DNA of 17,510 bases from an uncultured Flavobacteriales bacterium. GTDB lineage: Bacteria > Bacteroidota > Bacteroidia > Flavobacteriales_D > Sanyastnellaceae. Position 1 is the first letter of the stretch. Each line of letters starts with the position of its first letter. The notes under the pieces are model-generated. The model had not been told where the DNA came from. It saw only the letters and a list, made by a program, of their open reading frames with translations, and did not search any database. Below, piece after piece: positions 15,234 through 17,510 of this stretch. The position numbers were made by a program, and so were the translations under genes. The stretch is taken from NCBI GenBank assembly GCA_937974555.1, contig CALJKR010000065.1, forward strand, positions 1 through 17,510, in the 5' to 3' direction.

Positions 15234-15776
15234 ATGAAAAAAGTAAGTTTATTTTTATTGATGGTCATGACCACGGTGTTGGTGAATGCTCAAAAGATTG
15301 GTCATACTGACGGTCAAGTTTTATTATTCTCGATGCCTGAGATTACCAAAGTAAATGCAGATCTAGAAAAGATTTCAGGTGACTTCACAACCACAGCCAA
15401 TGAAATGCAAAAGGACTATCAAACCAAATTGCAAGAATTTGAGGCCAACAAAAACACATGGCCTGAGGCGATTCTTCAGAGCAAGTACAAGGCCATTGTG
15501 GATTTGGAAAAGAACATGACTGATTTTGAACAAACAGCCAACCAAGAATTGGAGAAAAGTAGAAATGAGATGTTGCAACCTCTGATTGATAAAATTGGAA
15601 TTGCCATCGAACAGGTAGCCAAAGAAGAAGGTTATTCTTACATCATTGATGCAAGTTCTGGCGTTTTGTTGTACAGAGGCGGTGATGATGTGACGGACAA
15701 AATCAAGGCCAAGTTGGGCGTGCCTCCTACGCCTCCAACTCCAGCGCCAGTTAACAACCCTGCACCTAAGAAATAA
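15234..15776 (+). CDS. Second Skp/OmpH-family periplasmic chaperone
   Basis: A 180-residue paralogue of the preceding gene. I chose ATG 15234, since the GTG three bases earlier only adds one Met before the KK signal start. The signal peptide is hydrophobic about 4-17 with cleavage near VNAQ. The mature start KIGHTDGQVLL and a coiled-coil middle (about 40-120) match Skp. The tentacle is less charged than in the first copy. The C-terminal part (YSYIIDASSGVLLYRGGDDVTDKI) is typical. The tail is short and proline-rich (PPTPPTPAP), unlike the acidic and basic tail of the first copy. It follows that gene by 18 bases and ends 4 bases before murI, so all three are probably cotranscribed. Confidence 0.93.
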   Translation: MKKVSLFLLMVMTTVLVNAQKIGHTDGQVLLFSMPEITKVNADLEKISGDFTTTANEMQKDYQTKLQEFEANKNTWPEAILQSKYKAIVDLEKNMTDFEQTANQELEKSRNEMLQPLIDKIGIAIEQVAKEEGYSYIIDASSGVLLYRGGDDVTDKIKAKLGVPPTPPTPAPVNNPAPKK

Positions 15777-15780
15777 TTCA

Positions 15781-16590
15781 TTGGCCTCTTCCCAACCCAT
15801 AGGAATCTTTGATTCAGGAATTGGCGGGATGACGGTAGCCCAAGCCATTAGAAAAGCGCTCCCCAACGAGCGCTTTATCTATTTTGGGGATACTGCTCAT
15901 TTGCCATATGGTGATAAGTCACCTGAAAGTATTCGGCATTACGCTGCGCGCATAACGCAATACCTTTTGGATAAAAAATGCAAGGCCATTGTAATTGCGT
16001 GCAACACGGCCAGCGCGCACGCGTATAAAACAGTGTGCGATATTGCAGGTCCTCATGTTCCGGTAATCAATGTGATCGATCCAGTGGCACACTACGTCTC
16101 CAATAAGTTCTCCAAGAAAAAAATTGGAGTCATTGGAACCAAAGGGACTATCTCTTCTCGCGTTTACGTGAATCGAATTGAAAAACTCAATAAATCCCTC
16201 AAGGTAATTTCCAACGCTACCCCATTGCTGGCTTCTATGATTGAGGAGGGATTTTACAACAATAAAATTTCTCAGACCATTATCAATAGTTATTTGTCCA
16301 AGCCCAATTTTAAAAGTATTGATGCTTTGATTTTGGCCTGCACCCATTATCCATTGATCAGAAAGGAAATTGACGTGTATTACAAAAAGAAAATTGAGAT
16401 CATTGACAATGGTGAAGTTGCAGCGCAGGCTCTTCTTAGGGAACTGGAATCTCGTAAATTACTAAGTGGTCAATTATCCAAGAAACAGGATCAGTTTGTA
16501 ATCTCTGATTACACAGCCGCATTTGAAATTTCGACCAAAATATTTTTTGGTGAAAAAGTAGCATTAAAGACGGCCCGTATCTGGGAGTAA
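15781..16590 (+). CDS. murI: Glutamate racemase
   Basis: A 269-residue cytosolic enzyme that interconverts L- and D-glutamate, supplying D-glutamate for peptidoglycan. The start appears to be TTG 15781, four bases after the preceding stop, giving MASSQPIGIFDSGIGGMT. No ATG or GTG fits upstream, and the next in-frame ATG (15829) would remove the essential FDSGIGG motif. The two catalytic cysteines are present: Cys74 in ACNTASA and Cys187 in ACTHYPL. The substrate-binding Asp11 and the GDTAHLPYG segment are also intact. It is last in the uppS-bamA-skp cluster. Its stop codon abuts the stop codon of the opposing gene with no bases between. Confidence 0.95.
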   Translation: MASSQPIGIFDSGIGGMTVAQAIRKALPNERFIYFGDTAHLPYGDKSPESIRHYAARITQYLLDKKCKAIVIACNTASAHAYKTVCDIAGPHVPVINVIDPVAHYVSNKFSKKKIGVIGTKGTISSRVYVNRIEKLNKSLKVISNATPLLASMIEEGFYNNKISQTIINSYLSKPNFKSIDALILACTHYPLIRKEIDVYYKKKIEIIDNGEVAAQALLRELESRKLLSGQLSKKQDQFVISDYTAAFEISTKIFFGEKVALKTARIWE

Positions 16591-17510
16591 TTATCCCTTG
16601 TTGGCGTAATCTTGAAGATATTGAAAGGCGGGCATCAGTTGCCCGTTTTCTGTTTCTGTAGCGCCCATTATCATGGGGTCGTTTTCTTTAAGCAATGCTG
16701 GAATCACCGAGTTCATTAGTTCTTGCCCAAAGTCCTCGGAAGCATCCCTTGGTAACTCACAAGGCAAATTGTCGATGGTCATCATCATGATGGCATTTGA
16801 ATCGCGCCAATCCACCTCGTCACCTGAATTTCTATCGTAACCATAAAAGGGTTCTGCGATGGTGGTTGCTTTGATGGTTGCTGCAATGGGACCGTCAATA
16901 TCACAACTCACATCGGCAATAACGACACATCGGTGATTTTCTTTGCTTAAATCTTCCTTGGAAAGAAGAACCGGGTTTCCACTTTTCCAAAGGTGGCAGG
17001 CCAGGTAAATATCACATTGCGAAACATATTCATTTAATACGCTTTGGTATTTTTCAGGGGATTGATAAAATTCTGATTTATCAAAACCACCATCAGAGAT
17101 TCTTCTGTAGTAGTCTGCAGTATCCAAATGAACATAGACATTCTCTTCTCCCTGGTAGGAAAGGAAAGTTTGGGGATCTACTCTTTTCAAACCAAAGAAT
17201 TGAATCATTTCTTCCGCGCCATGTCCCACTCTTCCCCATCCCGTCACGACAGCCTTGATGGGAGATTTGAAATGCGCCTTAGAACCAAACGATTCCATTT
17301 CTTTTCGATCATGACAAGACATGGGAGAGGGTAAATCATACCAACCCTTTTTTAAACCCAAAGCACGAAACCCTTCAAAAACGCCGACAATACCTGCGTA
17401 GCGACCAAAACCGATCACCCGTTTTCCATCGCGATCTTTTAAAATTTCGTAGTCCACCAATCTAATGTTCTTCTCCAGAATGGCTTTTAAAAGATGCGCA
17501 TTGTATGCCT
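16591..17510 (-). CDS. Lys1-like saccharopine dehydrogenase / alanine dehydrogenase family enzyme, 5' end outside window
   Basis: A C-terminal fragment of 305 residues. The frame stays open through TTG 17460 to the window edge (AYNAHLLKAILEKNIRLVDYE), so the start is beyond the window and TTG 17460 is not the true start. Visible parts are GRYAGIVGVFEG, a nucleotide-binding turn TGWGRVGHGAEEMI, ADVSCDIDGPIAATIK, and DNLPCELPRDASEDFG. These are characteristic of the NAD-dependent, lysine-forming saccharopine dehydrogenase family, related to alanine dehydrogenase and transhydrogenase. The N-terminal substrate-binding residues cannot be seen. Bacteroidota normally make lysine by the diaminopimelate route, so the true substrate here is uncertain. 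It converges with murI with zero spacing. Confidence 0.82.
   Translation of the reverse strand, partial: AYNAHLLKAILEKNIRLVDYEILKDRDGKRVIGFGRYAGIVGVFEGFRALGLKKGWYDLPSPMSCHDRKEMESFGSKAHFKSPIKAVVTGWGRVGHGAEEMIQFFGLKRVDPQTFLSYQGEENVYVHLDTADYYRRISDGGFDKSEFYQSPEKYQSVLNEYVSQCDIYLACHLWKSGNPVLLSKEDLSKENHRCVVIADVSCDIDGPIAATIKATTIAEPFYGYDRNSGDEVDWRDSNAIMMMTIDNLPCELPRDASEDFGQELMNSVIPALLKENDPMIMGATETENGQLMPAFQYLQDYANKG
16625..16653 (+). terminator. Probable murI terminator inside the opposing gene
   Basis: The stem CGGGCA (16629-16634), loop TCAGT, and TGCCCG (16640-16645), extendable by two G-T and two A-T pairs, is followed by TTTTCTGTTTC. It lies 35-40 bases past the murI stop and is encoded within the last codons of the convergent dehydrogenase gene. 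On the other strand the stem is followed by CCTTTC, so it should act mainly on the murI transcript. Confidence 0.45.

Noticed and set aside
15375..15866. 163-codon open frame on the minus strand across the second skp and murI
   Set aside because: It is antisense to two conserved genes, rich in Arg and Cys from codon shadowing, and has no family features.
16534..16551. AT-rich inverted repeat ACCAAAA-TATT-TTTTGGT near the end of murI
   Set aside because: Considered as the terminator of the convergent dehydrogenase, but neither side is followed by a T run and the stem is weak.
1..17510. Mobile elements, CRISPR arrays, tRNA or rRNA genes, defence systems
   Set aside because: None seen: no transposase-like protein, no spaced direct repeats, no cloverleaf-like segment, and nearly all sequence is accounted for by conserved core genes.

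Overview
The window looks like ordinary core chromosome from a member of the Bacteroidota, most likely a Flavobacteriales-like lineage. The evidence is gene content and order (nadK, porG, uppS, bamA, two skp/ompH copies and murI in a row; rsfS, ftsH, cdsA and psd in a row), Bacteroidota-type promoter elements (TAnnTTTG at -7) upstream of several genes, weak Shine-Dalgarno sequences, and a base composition of roughly 40-45% GC by eye. I see no insertion sequence, phage gene, CRISPR array, tRNA or rRNA. Coding density is very high and no gene-free stretch reaches 300 bases.

Layout. (1) 1-189: the tail of an epoxyqueuosine reductase (queG). (2) 272-1608: a two-gene unit of unknown function, a lipoprotein and a small secreted protein, closed by a strong bidirectional terminator. 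(3) 1651-2382, minus: a short biotin-protein ligase without a DNA-binding domain. (4) 2449-6293, plus: rsfS, ftsH, cdsA and psd, the last two pairs joined by overlaps, ending in a second bidirectional terminator. (5) 6352-8721, minus: pdxJ, a YbfF-type esterase and a tandem universal stress protein. The stress gene seems to have its own promoter with a palindromic site near -42. (6) 8816-11212, plus: a CBS-pair/ACT-like protein, NAD kinase and the type IX secretion protein PorG. (7) 11254-16590, plus: uppS, bamA, two skp-like chaperones and murI. (8) 16591-17510, minus: the C-terminal part of a lysine-forming saccharopine dehydrogenase/alanine dehydrogenase-like enzyme whose 5' end lies outside the window.

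How the genes fit together. Regions 4, 6 and 7 mainly build and maintain the envelope. CdsA and Psd make phosphatidylethanolamine precursors and product, UppS makes the polyprenyl carrier and MurI makes D-glutamate for peptidoglycan. Skp-type chaperones and BamA deliver outer-membrane proteins, PorG is a barrel of the type IX secretion machine, and FtsH provides membrane protein quality control. RsfS, PdxJ, NadK, BirA and QueG are housekeeping cofactor or translation genes.

I did not find a clear novel system. The best candidates for new biology are the uncharacterised lipoprotein/secreted pair at 272-1608, the probable Crp/Fnr-type site in front of the stress gene, the CBS-ACT protein linked to NAD kinase, and the unassigned substrate of the Lys1-like dehydrogenase.
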